Below, in pieces: positions 7,971 to 16,932 of a DNA stretch of 64,000 bases. The stretch's first letter is position 1, and each line of letters begins with the position of its first letter. Made by a program: the position numbers and the translations under genes. A model generated the notes under the pieces. It was not told where the DNA came from. It saw only the letters and a program-made list of their open reading frames with translations, and made no database searches. Source of the DNA: [Muricauda] lutisoli (nom. illeg.) (lineage in GTDB: Bacteria; Bacteroidota; Bacteroidia; Flavobacteriales; Flavobacteriaceae); the NCBI RefSeq assembly GCF_017313105.1, contig NZ_JAFLND010000003.1, positions 1-64,000 of the forward strand. The letters run 5' to 3'.

Positions 7971-9023
7971 ATGAAAACAATAAAAGGACCAGCAGTATTC
8001 CTAGCACAATTTGTGGACAGTCAGCCTCCGTTCAATTCTTTGGATGGAATATGTAAATGGGCCTCTGATCTAGGCTATAAGGGTATCCAGATTCCAACAA
8101 CGGAGTCGTTCCTGATAGATTTGGACAAAGCGGCAGAAAGTCAAGATTACTGCGACGAACTAAAAGGGAAAATCAATTCGTACGGGTTGGAGATCACCGA
8201 ACTGTCCACGCACTTACAAGGGCAATTGGTAGCGGTGCATCCGGCTTACGATATTATGTTCGATAATTTTGCGCCAGATGCTTTAAAAGGAAAACCGAAA
8301 GAACGTACCAAATGGGCGGTCGACCAAGTAAAAAAGGCGGCTACGGCCAGTCGACGATTAGGTCTAAAGGCACATGCAACCTTCTCCGGTTCACTTTTGT
8401 GGCATACTATGCACCCTTGGCCTCAAAGGCCGGACGGTTTAGTGGAAATGGGTTTTGAGGAGCTGGCAAAAAGATGGATGCCCATCCTTGATCATTTTGA
8501 TGAAGAAGGTGTGGATGTCTGTTATGAGATTCACCCAGGGGAAGACCTGCATGATGGAGATACTTTTGAACGTTTCTTGGAAGCAACGGGAAACCATAAA
8601 AGGGTCAACATTTTGTACGATCCAAGTCATTTTGTTTTACAGCAATTGGATTACATCGAGTACATCGATTTTTATCATGAGTTCATCAAATCGTTCCATG
8701 TAAAGGATTCTGAATTTAACCCAACAGGAAAAAAAGGTGCCTTTGGAGGATATAACGATTGGGGAGACAGGGCTGGAAGATACCGTTCCCTAGGTGATGG
8801 CCAAATCGATTTCAAGACCATTTTCTCAAAATTGACACAATACGGTTGTGATGTTTGGGCCGTAATGGAATGGGAATGCTGCATAAAAAGTCCTGAACAA
8901 GGAGCAAGGGAAGGAGCCAAATTCATCAAGGACCACATCATCGAGGCAACCACAAAGACCTTTGATGACTTTGCTGGCGGAGATATAGATGAACAAAAAC
9001 TTAAAAATATATTGGGACTATGA
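7971..9023 (+). CDS. Sugar isomerase/epimerase-type TIM-barrel protein (cytoplasmic)
   Basis: A 350-residue TIM-barrel protein of the AP-endonuclease-2-like superfamily with no signal peptide. The probable metal ligands are E186 (CYEIHPGED), D217 (YDPSHF), H243 (SFHVKDSE) and E300 (VMEWECC), the E-D-H-E set of active sugar isomerases/epimerases. It is distinct from the lipoprotein at 1750, being longer and with a different C-terminal extension (KTFDDFAGGDIDEQKL). The stop overlaps the start of the first DUF1080 gene by 4 bp, so the two are translationally coupled. In this context it probably isomerises or hydrates a keto-sugar intermediate. The substrate is unknown. Confidence 0.9.
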   Translation: MKTIKGPAVFLAQFVDSQPPFNSLDGICKWASDLGYKGIQIPTTESFLIDLDKAAESQDYCDELKGKINSYGLEITELSTHLQGQLVAVHPAYDIMFDNFAPDALKGKPKERTKWAVDQVKKAATASRRLGLKAHATFSGSLLWHTMHPWPQRPDGLVEMGFEELAKRWMPILDHFDEEGVDVCYEIHPGEDLHDGDTFERFLEATGNHKRVNILYDPSHFVLQQLDYIEYIDFYHEFIKSFHVKDSEFNPTGKKGAFGGYNDWGDRAGRYRSLGDGQIDFKTIFSKLTQYGCDVWAVMEWECCIKSPEQGAREGAKFIKDHIIEATTKTFDDFAGGDIDEQKLKNILGL

Positions 9024-9763
9024 GAAAATCAATATGGTTTGTAGCACTTGCTCTTGTTTTTGCCTGTAAGGATAAACCAAAAGAAAGCCAGGAGGAAATG
9101 GAAGAGACAGTTGAGGCAACAGAGGAAGAAGAATCCGATTGGGTCACGTTATTCGACGGAACAAGTTTTGATGGTTGGCACATGTACAATGGTGGAGAAG
9201 TCACCGAGCCATGGAAATTGGAAGATGGAGCCATGGTGCTTTACCCACCGGAGGAAAGACCAGAGGGTGCCAATTATAATTTGGTGACCGATCAAGAGTT
9301 TACCGATTTTGTGCTTACCATGGATTGGAAGATTGCCGAAGGGGGCAACAGTGGTTTCTTTTGGGGAGTAAAAGAGGATGAAAAATATGGGGAACCATAC
9401 CTTACCGGACCAGAAATACAGGTGCTGGACGATGAGAGACATCCAGATGCACAGAATGGAACCGATCGCTTGGCCGGTGCTTTGTACGATATGGTCTCTC
9501 CATCGGAAAATGCAGTTAAGCCTGCAGGAGAATGGAACTCAGTTGAGTTAATGGTGAACCATAAAACCAACGAAGGCCACGTTGTTTTAAATGGGACCAA
9601 AATTGTGGAGTTCCCGGTCCAAGGACCGGAATGGGAAGAGTTGGTCGCCAATTCAAAATTTGCTGAATGGGAAGGTTTTGCCGCTTTTAAAACGGGTAAA
9701 ATAGGACTACAAGATCATGGGAACATGGTAGCCTTCAAAAATATTAAAATTAAAGAATTGTAG
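9020..9763 (+). CDS. DUF1080 (3-keto-disaccharide hydrolase-like) lipoprotein
   Basis: A 247-residue protein. The signal peptide ends in VFAC (Cys16), so it is a lipoprotein; an acidic linker (Glu-rich, about residues 22-40) leads into one DUF1080 domain, a concanavalin-like beta-sandwich. Typical family stretches are LFDGTSFDGWH, GNSGFFWG, GPEIQVLDD and the closing GLQDHGNMVAFKNIKI. DUF1080 proteins cleave glycosides that have been oxidised to the 3-keto form. It starts 4 bp inside the isomerase gene and is 1 bp from the second DUF1080 gene. Two members in tandem suggest different linkages or a hydrolase/lyase division of labour; the sequence does not decide which. Confidence 0.93.
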   Translation: MRKSIWFVALALVFACKDKPKESQEEMEETVEATEEEESDWVTLFDGTSFDGWHMYNGGEVTEPWKLEDGAMVLYPPEERPEGANYNLVTDQEFTDFVLTMDWKIAEGGNSGFFWGVKEDEKYGEPYLTGPEIQVLDDERHPDAQNGTDRLAGALYDMVSPSENAVKPAGEWNSVELMVNHKTNEGHVVLNGTKIVEFPVQGPEWEELVANSKFAEWEGFAAFKTGKIGLQDHGNMVAFKNIKIKEL

Positions 9764-9764
9764 T

Positions 9765-10520
9765 ATGTCAAGATTAACAAACAGACTATTGGTTTTGTCC
9801 CTGCTTATTGCCGGATTTATCACCGCACAAGAGGTAGAACCGACCACCCCCGAGGAAACGGAATTTTATGAGCCCGTTCCCCCTAAAGTTACCCCAGGAC
9901 AAAATGGTGCACCTCCCAGTGATGCCATTGTACTTTTTGATGGCACGTCTTTGGATAAATGGATAAGTTCCCGAGATAGTACTGAGGCAAAATGGATTTT
10001 AAATGAAGATGGAAGCATGACCGTAAACGATAGGACCGGCGATATTCAGACCAAACAAAATTTTGGAAGTGTACAGCTTCACATCGAGTGGAAATCGCCC
10101 GCAGAAGTACAGCGTGATGGTCAAAACCGAGGCAATAGCGGAGTGTTTTTGAATAACCTCTATGAAGTCCAGGTATTGGACAACAACGACAACGACACCT
10201 ATGTAAACGGGCAAGTAGGCTCCATTTACAAACAACATGTGCCCTTGGCAATGGCTTCGGTGCCTACTGGTGAATGGAACACGTACGACATTATTTACCA
10301 TGCACCCGAGTTCGAAAAGGGCCAAAAAGTAAAATCGGGTACGTTGACGGTGATCCACAATGGCGTTTTGATCCAGGATCATGTGGAGATCAAGGGAACC
10401 ACTCCATATATCGGATGGCCCAAAAACCCACCACATGGAAAGGGACCGCTAAGACTTCAGGACCACGGCGATAACAGCAGGGTAAGTTATAGGAATATTT
10501 GGGTAAGGGAACTGGATTAG
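9765..10520 (+). CDS. DUF1080 (3-keto-disaccharide hydrolase-like) periplasmic protein
   Basis: A 251-residue protein with a type I signal peptide, cleaved near ITA-Q (about residue 21-22), so a soluble periplasmic form is expected rather than a lipoprotein. One DUF1080 domain follows a Pro/Glu-rich linker: LFDGTSLDKWIS, RGNSGVFLNNLYEVQVLD and, at the end, LRLQDHGDNSRVSYRN. It is a divergent paralogue of the preceding gene. It is last in the 7971-10520 operon; no clear hairpin follows. Confidence 0.93.
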   Translation: MSRLTNRLLVLSLLIAGFITAQEVEPTTPEETEFYEPVPPKVTPGQNGAPPSDAIVLFDGTSLDKWISSRDSTEAKWILNEDGSMTVNDRTGDIQTKQNFGSVQLHIEWKSPAEVQRDGQNRGNSGVFLNNLYEVQVLDNNDNDTYVNGQVGSIYKQHVPLAMASVPTGEWNTYDIIYHAPEFEKGQKVKSGTLTVIHNGVLIQDHVEIKGTTPYIGWPKNPPHGKGPLRLQDHGDNSRVSYRNIWVRELD

Positions 10521-10579
10521 CTCCCTTAACCCAATTTTAAAATAGAAATCCACTAAAAGGGCCAAAAACCTATTTTGGT

Positions 10580-10587
10580 TACCTTTG
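10580..10587 (+). promoter_or_regulatory. Candidate -10 (TAnnTTTG) for yicC
   Basis: TACCTTTG, 20 nt before the chosen yicC ATG. It matches the Bacteroidota -10 consensus but no TTG is at the expected -33 distance. Confidence 0.35.
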
Positions 10588-10607
10588 GCAAAATTTATCA
10601 TAGGTAT

Positions 10608-11465
10608 ATGATTCAATCCATGACAGGCTTTGGGAAGCATGTAGTGCAGCTTCCTTCCAAGAAAATCACCATTGAGTTGAAGTCGCTCAACAGTAAAAAC
10701 CTGGACATCAATGCCAGACTTCCCCAATTTTACCGGGAAAAAGAACTGGAACTACGTAAAATGATCGCTAGTGCTTTGAACAGGGGCAAAATAGATTTTA
10801 GTCTGTACGTTGAAATTACCGGAGAGGAAACCACCGCTGAGGTAAACAAAGGGGTGGTGAGAAACTATATGGACCAATTGGCCGATATAGCCAAAGGCGA
10901 CGACATAAAATTATTGGAAATGGCCCTGCGGATGCCCGATACCCTCAAAACCGATAAGGATGACATTGATGAGGAAGAATACAATGCAATAAAACAGGCC
11001 ATGGACGAGGCACTTTCCAAAATAGTCGAGTTCAGGAACGAAGAAGGTAAAGTCTTGGAAGAAGATTTTGTGACACGGCTGAATAATTTGAACGAGTTGT
11101 TGGAGAAAGTGAACAAAATGGACCCAGAACGCTTAGCCACGGTCCGGGAGCGATTGGAGAAAGCAGTGGCCGACCTTAAGGTGGAACTGGATGCCAATAG
11201 GTTTGAACAAGAACTGATCTACTATCTGGAGAAATATGACATCACCGAGGAAAAGGTCCGCTTGGCCAACCACTTAAAATATTTTGAAACCACCTTGAAT
11301 TCAGGTGATTCCAATGGAAAAAAACTTGGGTTCATTTCCCAAGAAATCGGAAGGGAGATCAATACCATCGGTTCCAAGGCCAATTACGCCCCAATGCAGC
11401 AGTTGGTGGTCCAGATGAAAGATGAACTGGAAAAAATAAAGGAACAAATGCTCAATGTGTTATGA
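10608..11465 (+). CDS. YicC family endoribonuclease
   Basis: A 285-residue protein starting MIQSMTGFGK, the invariant N-terminus of the YicC family, so the ATG at 10608 is preferred over an in-frame TTG at 10575. It has the YicC N-terminal domain (about 1-155) and the C-terminal DUF1732 domain (about 200-285, with ERLATVRERL and GKKLGFISQEIGREINTIGSKA). Family members are cytoplasmic ribonucleases that act on small RNAs in enterobacteria. The stop overlaps the start of gmk by 4 bp; yicC-gmk-nadD is a common order in Flavobacteriaceae and is probably one operon. Confidence 0.95.
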   Translation: MIQSMTGFGKHVVQLPSKKITIELKSLNSKNLDINARLPQFYREKELELRKMIASALNRGKIDFSLYVEITGEETTAEVNKGVVRNYMDQLADIAKGDDIKLLEMALRMPDTLKTDKDDIDEEEYNAIKQAMDEALSKIVEFRNEEGKVLEEDFVTRLNNLNELLEKVNKMDPERLATVRERLEKAVADLKVELDANRFEQELIYYLEKYDITEEKVRLANHLKYFETTLNSGDSNGKKLGFISQEIGREINTIGSKANYAPMQQLVVQMKDELEKIKEQMLNVL

Positions 11466-12058
11466 CAGAAGGCGGTAAACTTATTATTTTCTCGGCACCT
11501 TCGGGCAGTGGTAAAACCACAATCGTGAAGCATCTGCTGAATCAGCCTGAATTGAATCTGGCATTTTCCATTTCTGCCACATCCCGTCCGCGTAGAGGAA
11601 AGGAAAAGAATGGGGTCAACTATTACTTTATGTCCGTTTCCCAATTTAAAAGACACATAAAAGACGGTGATTTTTTAGAGTGGGAGGAAGTATACCGAGA
11701 TAACTTTTACGGGACCCTTAAAAGTGAAGTGGAACGACTCTGGGCAGAAGGTAAAAACGTAATTTTTGACATTGATGTTTCAGGTGGATTGCGAATCAAA
11801 AAAAAGTTCCCGGAAAAAACCTTGGCCGTGTTCGTAAAGCCCCCAAGTGTTGATGAACTTAAAATCAGACTGAAGAAACGGAGCACGGAAAGCGACGATA
11901 AAATCAACATGAGGATTGCCAAGGCATCCGTGGAACTTGCCACTGCACCCCAGTTTGATAAAATCATTAAAAACTATGACCTTGATGTAGCCTTGGACGA
12001 GGCGCATAAATTGGTCGCTGATTTCGTGGGAGCGGAAATACCCCCAAAAGAAGATTAG
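11462..12058 (+). CDS. gmk: Guanylate kinase
   Basis: A 198-residue enzyme phosphorylating GMP to GDP with ATP. The P-loop is SAPSGSGKTT near residues 11-20; the GMP-binding region has SATSRPRRGKEKNGVNYYF, and the SFLEW-type element is DFLEWEEVY. Length and motifs are normal for bacterial Gmk. It is translationally coupled to yicC (ATGA overlap) and 2 bp upstream of nadD. Confidence 0.97.
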   Translation: MTEGGKLIIFSAPSGSGKTTIVKHLLNQPELNLAFSISATSRPRRGKEKNGVNYYFMSVSQFKRHIKDGDFLEWEEVYRDNFYGTLKSEVERLWAEGKNVIFDIDVSGGLRIKKKFPEKTLAVFVKPPSVDELKIRLKKRSTESDDKINMRIAKASVELATAPQFDKIIKNYDLDVALDEAHKLVADFVGAEIPPKED

Positions 12059-12060
12059 GT

Positions 12061-12645
12061 ATGAAAAAGGTAGGGCTCTTTTTTGGAACCTTTAACCCCA
12101 TACATATCGGCCATTTGGTAATTGCCAACCATTTGGTGGAGTATTCCGATTTGGATGAGGTTTGGTTCGTTATAACGCCACAAAGCCCATTTAAAATAAA
12201 ACAATCACTTTTAGATAACAACCATCGCTATCAAATGGTGTTCGAGGCTGTGCAGGACTATCCCAAGCTACAACCCTGTAAAATCGAATTTGATTTGCCC
12301 CAACCCAATTACACCTCCGATACACTTGCCCATTTGGATGATAAATATGGCAATGATCATCAATTTTCGCTTATTATGGGAGAAGACAATTTAAAAGGTT
12401 TCCATAAATGGAAAAATTATGAGGCCATTTTAGAACTTCATACCATTTATGTGTATCCCAGGATTTCTCACGGTGAGATAGAGCATCAATTTAAGGGGCA
12501 CTCAAAAATCACAAAAGTTGATGCGCCCATTATGGAAATCTCATCGACATTTATTCGTAAGTCGCACAAGGAGGGTAAAAATGTGCGCCCGTTGCTTCCA
12601 CATGCTGTATGGAAGTACATGGATGAAATGAACTTTTACAGGTAG
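12061..12645 (+). CDS. nadD: Nicotinate-nucleotide adenylyltransferase
   Basis: A 194-residue nucleotidyltransferase that makes deamido-NAD from nicotinate mononucleotide and ATP. The HxGH motif is H15-I-G-H18 within GTFNPIHIGHL, and ISSTFIR is present near residue 160, as in NadD. It closes the yicC-gmk-nadD operon. Its stop is only 2 bp from the stop of the convergent GH130 gene, leaving no room for a terminator between them. Confidence 0.96.
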   Translation: MKKVGLFFGTFNPIHIGHLVIANHLVEYSDLDEVWFVITPQSPFKIKQSLLDNNHRYQMVFEAVQDYPKLQPCKIEFDLPQPNYTSDTLAHLDDKYGNDHQFSLIMGEDNLKGFHKWKNYEAILELHTIYVYPRISHGEIEHQFKGHSKITKVDAPIMEISSTFIRKSHKEGKNVRPLLPHAVWKYMDEMNFYR

Positions 12646-12647
12646 CC

Positions 12648-13757
12648 CTATTTTTGTGCGGTGACCACGCCCACCATACTGTCGGCAGTTCCATAATACA
12701 AATACCATGTTCCATTGAACATAACAAGTCCTTCCAAGAAGGTTGTTCCGTCTTTGTATTGTCCCGATTTTTCAAAAGGCAATTCAGGTTTAATGAAGGG
12801 TTCGTCAGTTTGGTCCAACAGTTTCCATGGTTCATTGACGTCAAAAAGAGCCTGTCCGCCGGTATAAATTCTATTTCCAAGATCTTTCACCCCGATGTTT
12901 TGTGAATTTCCTGCGTTGTAAAGCAATACAATGCCATTACTGGTAAGCAATGGTGGTGGACCGGCCTCTACCAACCAAGAATCAAAATAGCCTGGTCTAG
13001 GGCTTAAAACTGGAGCTAAATTTCCTTCATAGGTTTCCACAGGTTCCCAATCTATCAAATTCGTGGAAGAAGCTAACCAAATGTTGGGCACACCGTAGTA
13101 CATCCAATATTTTCCATTGATTTTGGCAGCAACTAATTTTCCATTCCGTAGTTCGGTGACAATGGCCCCCGATTTGCTCTCTTTTTCGTGATAGATACCG
13201 TTTTTGTAATGCTGAAAAACAGGACCGTGTTTCTCCCAGTTCACTAAGTCTTTTGATGTGGCAACAGCTAGTTTGGGTACTTTTCTGTTCCATTGGGTGT
13301 AGGTCAGCACATAAAGCCCGTCTTCGGTTTCCACGATTCTTGGGTCTTCAACTCCGCCCGGCCATTCGTTGGTTTTTTGATTGTCGTTCTTTGGATAAAA
13401 AACAGGTGCTGGCCATTTGTTATACCTGAGCCCATCGGAAGAAGTGGCCATACCGATCCGAGAACGGTGCCCACCGATTTCTTTCTCCCCCAATTTTTCT
13501 TCGGCGCGGTAGAGAACGTAGATGGAATCCTCTTTAACTATTGCAGCAGGATTAAAAGTGGCCATGGATTCCCAGTGAACTTTTTTATTGGTTATGGGGT
13601 CGGTAAAGGTAGATGCACCATCTTTCTGTAAGATTGGTCGAGCATTATCTGGACGCTTAAATGGTCCCAACATCCATTCTTTTTCTTTGGTTTGTGAAAA
13701 TATGTTGGTGAGAGAAAGTAAAAGAAAGGATAGGAATAGAATTGCTGTTCTCATCAA
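12648..13757 (-). CDS. Exported glycoside hydrolase family 130-like protein
   Basis: A 369-residue five-bladed beta-propeller enzyme of the GH130 type. The signal peptide (about residues 1-21, ending NIFSQ) shows it is exported. The catalytic-acid region is GVEDPRIV with Asp138. GH130 contains cytoplasmic mannoside phosphorylases and secreted beta-1,2-mannosidases; export, where inorganic phosphate is scarce, makes hydrolysis of a beta-mannoside more likely. Phosphorylases carry a cluster of basic phosphate-binding residues, which needs an alignment to check. The gene follows a DUF6503-like gene by 2 bp and is probably co-transcribed with it. Confidence 0.85.
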   Translation of the reverse strand: MMRTAILFLSFLLLSLTNIFSQTKEKEWMLGPFKRPDNARPILQKDGASTFTDPITNKKVHWESMATFNPAAIVKEDSIYVLYRAEEKLGEKEIGGHRSRIGMATSSDGLRYNKWPAPVFYPKNDNQKTNEWPGGVEDPRIVETEDGLYVLTYTQWNRKVPKLAVATSKDLVNWEKHGPVFQHYKNGIYHEKESKSGAIVTELRNGKLVAAKINGKYWMYYGVPNIWLASSTNLIDWEPVETYEGNLAPVLSPRPGYFDSWLVEAGPPPLLTSNGIVLLYNAGNSQNIGVKDLGNRIYTGGQALFDVNEPWKLLDQTDEPFIKPELPFEKSGQYKDGTTFLEGLVMFNGTWYLYYGTADSMVGVVTAQK

Positions 13758-13759
13758 TT

Positions 13760-14473
13760 TTAAATTTTTTCCAATGTATCTGTTCCCAAGTATTTATCAT
13801 CCTTGTTAACATACCAAGCCCTGGTCTTTGGCATTTTTATCCCGTTGATTTCTTCCAGGCCTTCCAAAAGAATATATTCGCCATCATTTTTGCTTTCATC
13901 ATGGTAAAACTGATAAACTTCCATTGCGTAAGTAGTGGGGTCAAAATAAAAGTACCATTCATCTGTGCCTACCTCTGAATCATAGGTGACGTTCAGCACC
14001 AAATATTCCTTGTTTTTAAATGTCCTTTTTTGGACTTCAGGGTCTAGATGGGTGCCAGGGTCTTTTAATTTCATGGGAAGACCGTACAAGTAGGTATAGT
14101 AGTCTTTCATGAATTCACCACGCTCGCAGTTCAATCTGAATTCTTCAGCTTCATCTTCCGAAAAATCGGTACTTCCATTCAAGCGTATTTCGCAAGAATC
14201 TTTATCAAAAGAATAGGCGTATGTATTGCCATCCTGTTCAACGTCCAAAGTAAATTTTTGCTGAGGAAAATCCAGTCCAATAAGACTTGTACGTTTTGGA
14301 CGACTTGGGGTTTCCATAACTACTTTAAAAGTAGTGTTTAAATTAGCCCAATTGTTATTGGGGTCATGATAAGCAATGGCTTTCTCCAATACCTCTTCCG
14401 CAGAAAGATTCTGAGCACTAACAACAACGGAAAATAACCCAAGGGTTAAGAAAGCTAAACAATATCTTTTCAT
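13760..14473 (-). CDS. Exported DUF6503-like (LolA-fold) protein
   Basis: A 237-residue protein with a type I signal peptide ending VVSAQ (about residue 21). The rest is beta-rich with repeated strands (RTSLIGLDFPQQKFTLDVEQ, YWFYFDPTT-like WYFYFDPTTY), resembling the LolA/LppX half-barrel of outer-membrane lipoprotein-sorting-like proteins; I assign it to the DUF6503 type from memory of such sequences. The function is unknown; lipid or lipoprotein handling is a fold-based guess. It is 2 bp upstream of the GH130 gene and 37 bp downstream of the Pit gene on the same strand. Confidence 0.75.
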   Translation of the reverse strand: MKRYCLAFLTLGLFSVVVSAQNLSAEEVLEKAIAYHDPNNNWANLNTTFKVVMETPSRPKRTSLIGLDFPQQKFTLDVEQDGNTYAYSFDKDSCEIRLNGSTDFSEDEAEEFRLNCERGEFMKDYYTYLYGLPMKLKDPGTHLDPEVQKRTFKNKEYLVLNVTYDSEVGTDEWYFYFDPTTYAMEVYQFYHDESKNDGEYILLEGLEEINGIKMPKTRAWYVNKDDKYLGTDTLEKI

Positions 14474-14510
14474 ATCAAATTGATTAAGTTGATAGGAAAG
14501 ATACCGCTTT

Positions 14511-16784
14511 TTATTTCTTTTCTATGGTAGCTGGAGTTATGGAACTGTCATGCTCGGCATAATACTGCTCCAAAAGGTTCATCATGGCCGTGATCAAATC
14601 CTTGCTTTCCAATAATAGGGAGAAATAGAGGGTGGTGTTCTTTGGACTGGATTCTTCGGTCCTGGTTCTGGAAACCTGCTGATTGATTTTCTGCGAAACC
14701 ATCTCGTAAAGCTTCTCTTTGGAATTTAGAACCGTGCCAATTTGCTCAAAAGAACGGTCTTCAAAAGCTTTTTGGGTGCTGTTGAACACATTTTCCAAAG
14801 CGGCATCGATTTCTTTGAGCTCTTTGATCTGGTTATACTTTAATTTTTTGTGATTGTTGTTCACATGGTTGTAGCTCACCTTGCCAATATATTCCAAGGA
14901 CTGGGACATGTCCGTTAAGTGGCCCATAACATTGATGTAAAAGTTACTGGCACCTACATGGGCTTCATCCAAATTTTTGATGAAGTAGAACGTATCGTTT
15001 CGCAATCCTTCGATTTCATTGGCCAATTTTTTACTCTGCTTCTTGTTCTTTTTCAAGAAATCAAGATCGTGCTTGGATAATCCTTGCATAGAATTGGAGT
15101 AAATACGGTTACTACGTTTTACCACGTTGGCAATGTTGGCGGCTGTTTCCTCGATAACACCTTGAATGGAACTACTTTCGGCTCTTCTTAAGCTATCCTC
15201 TGCCTTAATTTCCTTGGTTTTTTTGTTGTGGGAAATATAATTGCGCAGCAAAATGGCGGCTGCGGCAATCAACATCAAAACCAGTGACACAAATTTTCCG
15301 ACAAACAACAAATATGCTATTAAAGCTGCAGCAACAAACGCACTAAGAGCGGTAAAGAACCATCCACCTATAACATTGAGTACCCCGGCTACACGGTACA
15401 CCGCACTTTCCGCTCCCCAGGCCCTATCGGCCAAAGAAGTACCCATGGCCACCATAAAGGTTACATAAGTGGTGGACAACGGTAGTTTCATAGAAGTGGC
15501 AATGGAGATAAGCACGCTTGCCACCATAAGGTTTACAGAAGCCCTGACCAGGTCAAATGCAGGTTGTTCTTGTGTTTTGCTTTTGGGCACGTAGGTCTGT
15601 GGTAAAACAAACTGCTTATCTATTTTGGACTGAATGGATGGCGGAACAATTTTGGAAATATTTTCAAAGGCACCTATACTGAATTTTACAATTTGTCTGG
15701 ACAGATAATTAGGCTGGAAGCGTTCGTCGCCCTCGTCCTGTCTCGCCAAATCGACACTCGTTTTTACAACTCCTTTCGCTTTTGATGAAAACCAAAGTGT
15801 TATCACCATGACCGCTCCGGAAAGCAACAATAGCATGGTTGGTGTTTGTACAGCTGCTGCCAATCCCCTCATATTAAAATCCCCGGGAGCTATGCCGGAA
15901 GCTTGCCAATCCTGATAAGATTGAAGTGCAGCGATTGGCACTCCGATAAAGTTGACCAAGTCGTTACCTGCAAAAGCCATGGCCAAGGCAAAGGTTCCAA
16001 AACCAATAACTATTCTATAAATGTTCCATTTTAATAGGTTGGCCACAATAAATGAACCCATGGTCCAGAACACAAAATTACCAGCTAAAAAAGCCAAAGG
16101 TTGGGTTGCAACAAACTCCGAAAGCACGCCATCAAAAAGAGCGGCACTTTTAAGTCCTTTTACCAATATAAAATAAACTATGGCTGTTATGGCCAGACCA
16201 CCAAAAACAGATTCTACCCACTTGGACCTATTTTGAAATTTGAAAGAAATCAATGTTCTGGAGACAAATTGCACCAAGGCACCAATGGAAAATGCTATGA
16301 AAACGGAGAGGAGAATTCCAAATATAATTTCAGCGGCTTTGTCTGTATTAATGTAAGTGGCCAAATCTGAAAAACCACCTTGCGTATCGGCTATTTTGAT
16401 GAGGGAAATGGCCACAGAAGCACCCAACAGCTCAAAAACAATGGATACCGTGGTAGAAGTAGGCATTCCAAGGGTGTTGAAAAAATCCAGTAGGAGAATG
16501 TCCGTAATCATCACGGCCATAAAAATGAACATGATTTCCTCGAACACGAACTCACCAGGGTTAAAGATTCCTTTTCTTGCAACTTCCATCATTCCACTAG
16601 AGGAGATGGCACCAAATGCGATACCTACGCTGGCAACGATCATTATGGTCCTAAAAGAAATCGCTTTGGACCCAATGGCCGAGTTCAAAAAGTTAACGGC
16701 ATCGTTGCTAACGCCCACAACCAAATCGGTTATGGCCAATATGCCGAGCGCCACAACCATGAAAATGTAAATATTCTCCCCCAT
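14511..16784 (-). CDS. Inorganic phosphate (Pit-family) transporter with PhoU-like C-terminus
   Basis: A 757-residue inner-membrane protein. Both halves carry the PHO-4 signature in variant form (VGVSNDAVNFLNSAIGS near residue 24 and FAGNDLVNFIGVP in the middle), with 10-12 hydrophobic segments. A cytoplasmic extension of about 230 residues (from about 525) is helical and charged and resembles a PhoU regulatory domain. The family takes up phosphate with H+ or Na+. Pit proteins with a C-terminal PhoU-like domain are common in Bacteroidota, which often lack a separate pit accessory gene. It has its own promoter region, divergent from dgt; 37 bp separate it from the DUF6503-like gene. Confidence 0.9.
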   Translation of the reverse strand: MGENIYIFMVVALGILAITDLVVGVSNDAVNFLNSAIGSKAISFRTIMIVASVGIAFGAISSSGMMEVARKGIFNPGEFVFEEIMFIFMAVMITDILLLDFFNTLGMPTSTTVSIVFELLGASVAISLIKIADTQGGFSDLATYINTDKAAEIIFGILLSVFIAFSIGALVQFVSRTLISFKFQNRSKWVESVFGGLAITAIVYFILVKGLKSAALFDGVLSEFVATQPLAFLAGNFVFWTMGSFIVANLLKWNIYRIVIGFGTFALAMAFAGNDLVNFIGVPIAALQSYQDWQASGIAPGDFNMRGLAAAVQTPTMLLLLSGAVMVITLWFSSKAKGVVKTSVDLARQDEGDERFQPNYLSRQIVKFSIGAFENISKIVPPSIQSKIDKQFVLPQTYVPKSKTQEQPAFDLVRASVNLMVASVLISIATSMKLPLSTTYVTFMVAMGTSLADRAWGAESAVYRVAGVLNVIGGWFFTALSAFVAAALIAYLLFVGKFVSLVLMLIAAAAILLRNYISHNKKTKEIKAEDSLRRAESSSIQGVIEETAANIANVVKRSNRIYSNSMQGLSKHDLDFLKKNKKQSKKLANEIEGLRNDTFYFIKNLDEAHVGASNFYINVMGHLTDMSQSLEYIGKVSYNHVNNNHKKLKYNQIKELKEIDAALENVFNSTQKAFEDRSFEQIGTVLNSKEKLYEMVSQKINQQVSRTRTEESSPKNTTLYFSLLLESKDLITAMMNLLEQYYAEHDSSITPATIEKK

Positions 16785-16932
16785 TCTTTCAGAAATATGA
16801 CAAAAATGCCATTATAAATCCGCACTAAGGTTAACAAAATGTTACCAAATACGGCCCCAAAAATATCAATATTTTCAATGTGTTGGACATAGGTTCATCT
16901 TTTGATATATCTTCGCTACAAATCAATGGCCA

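Noticed and set aside
1-10520. Polysaccharide utilization locus of the SusC/SusD type
   Set aside because: No SusC-like receptor, SusD lipoprotein or hybrid sensor is present; the gene families point to oxidative keto-sugar chemistry instead.
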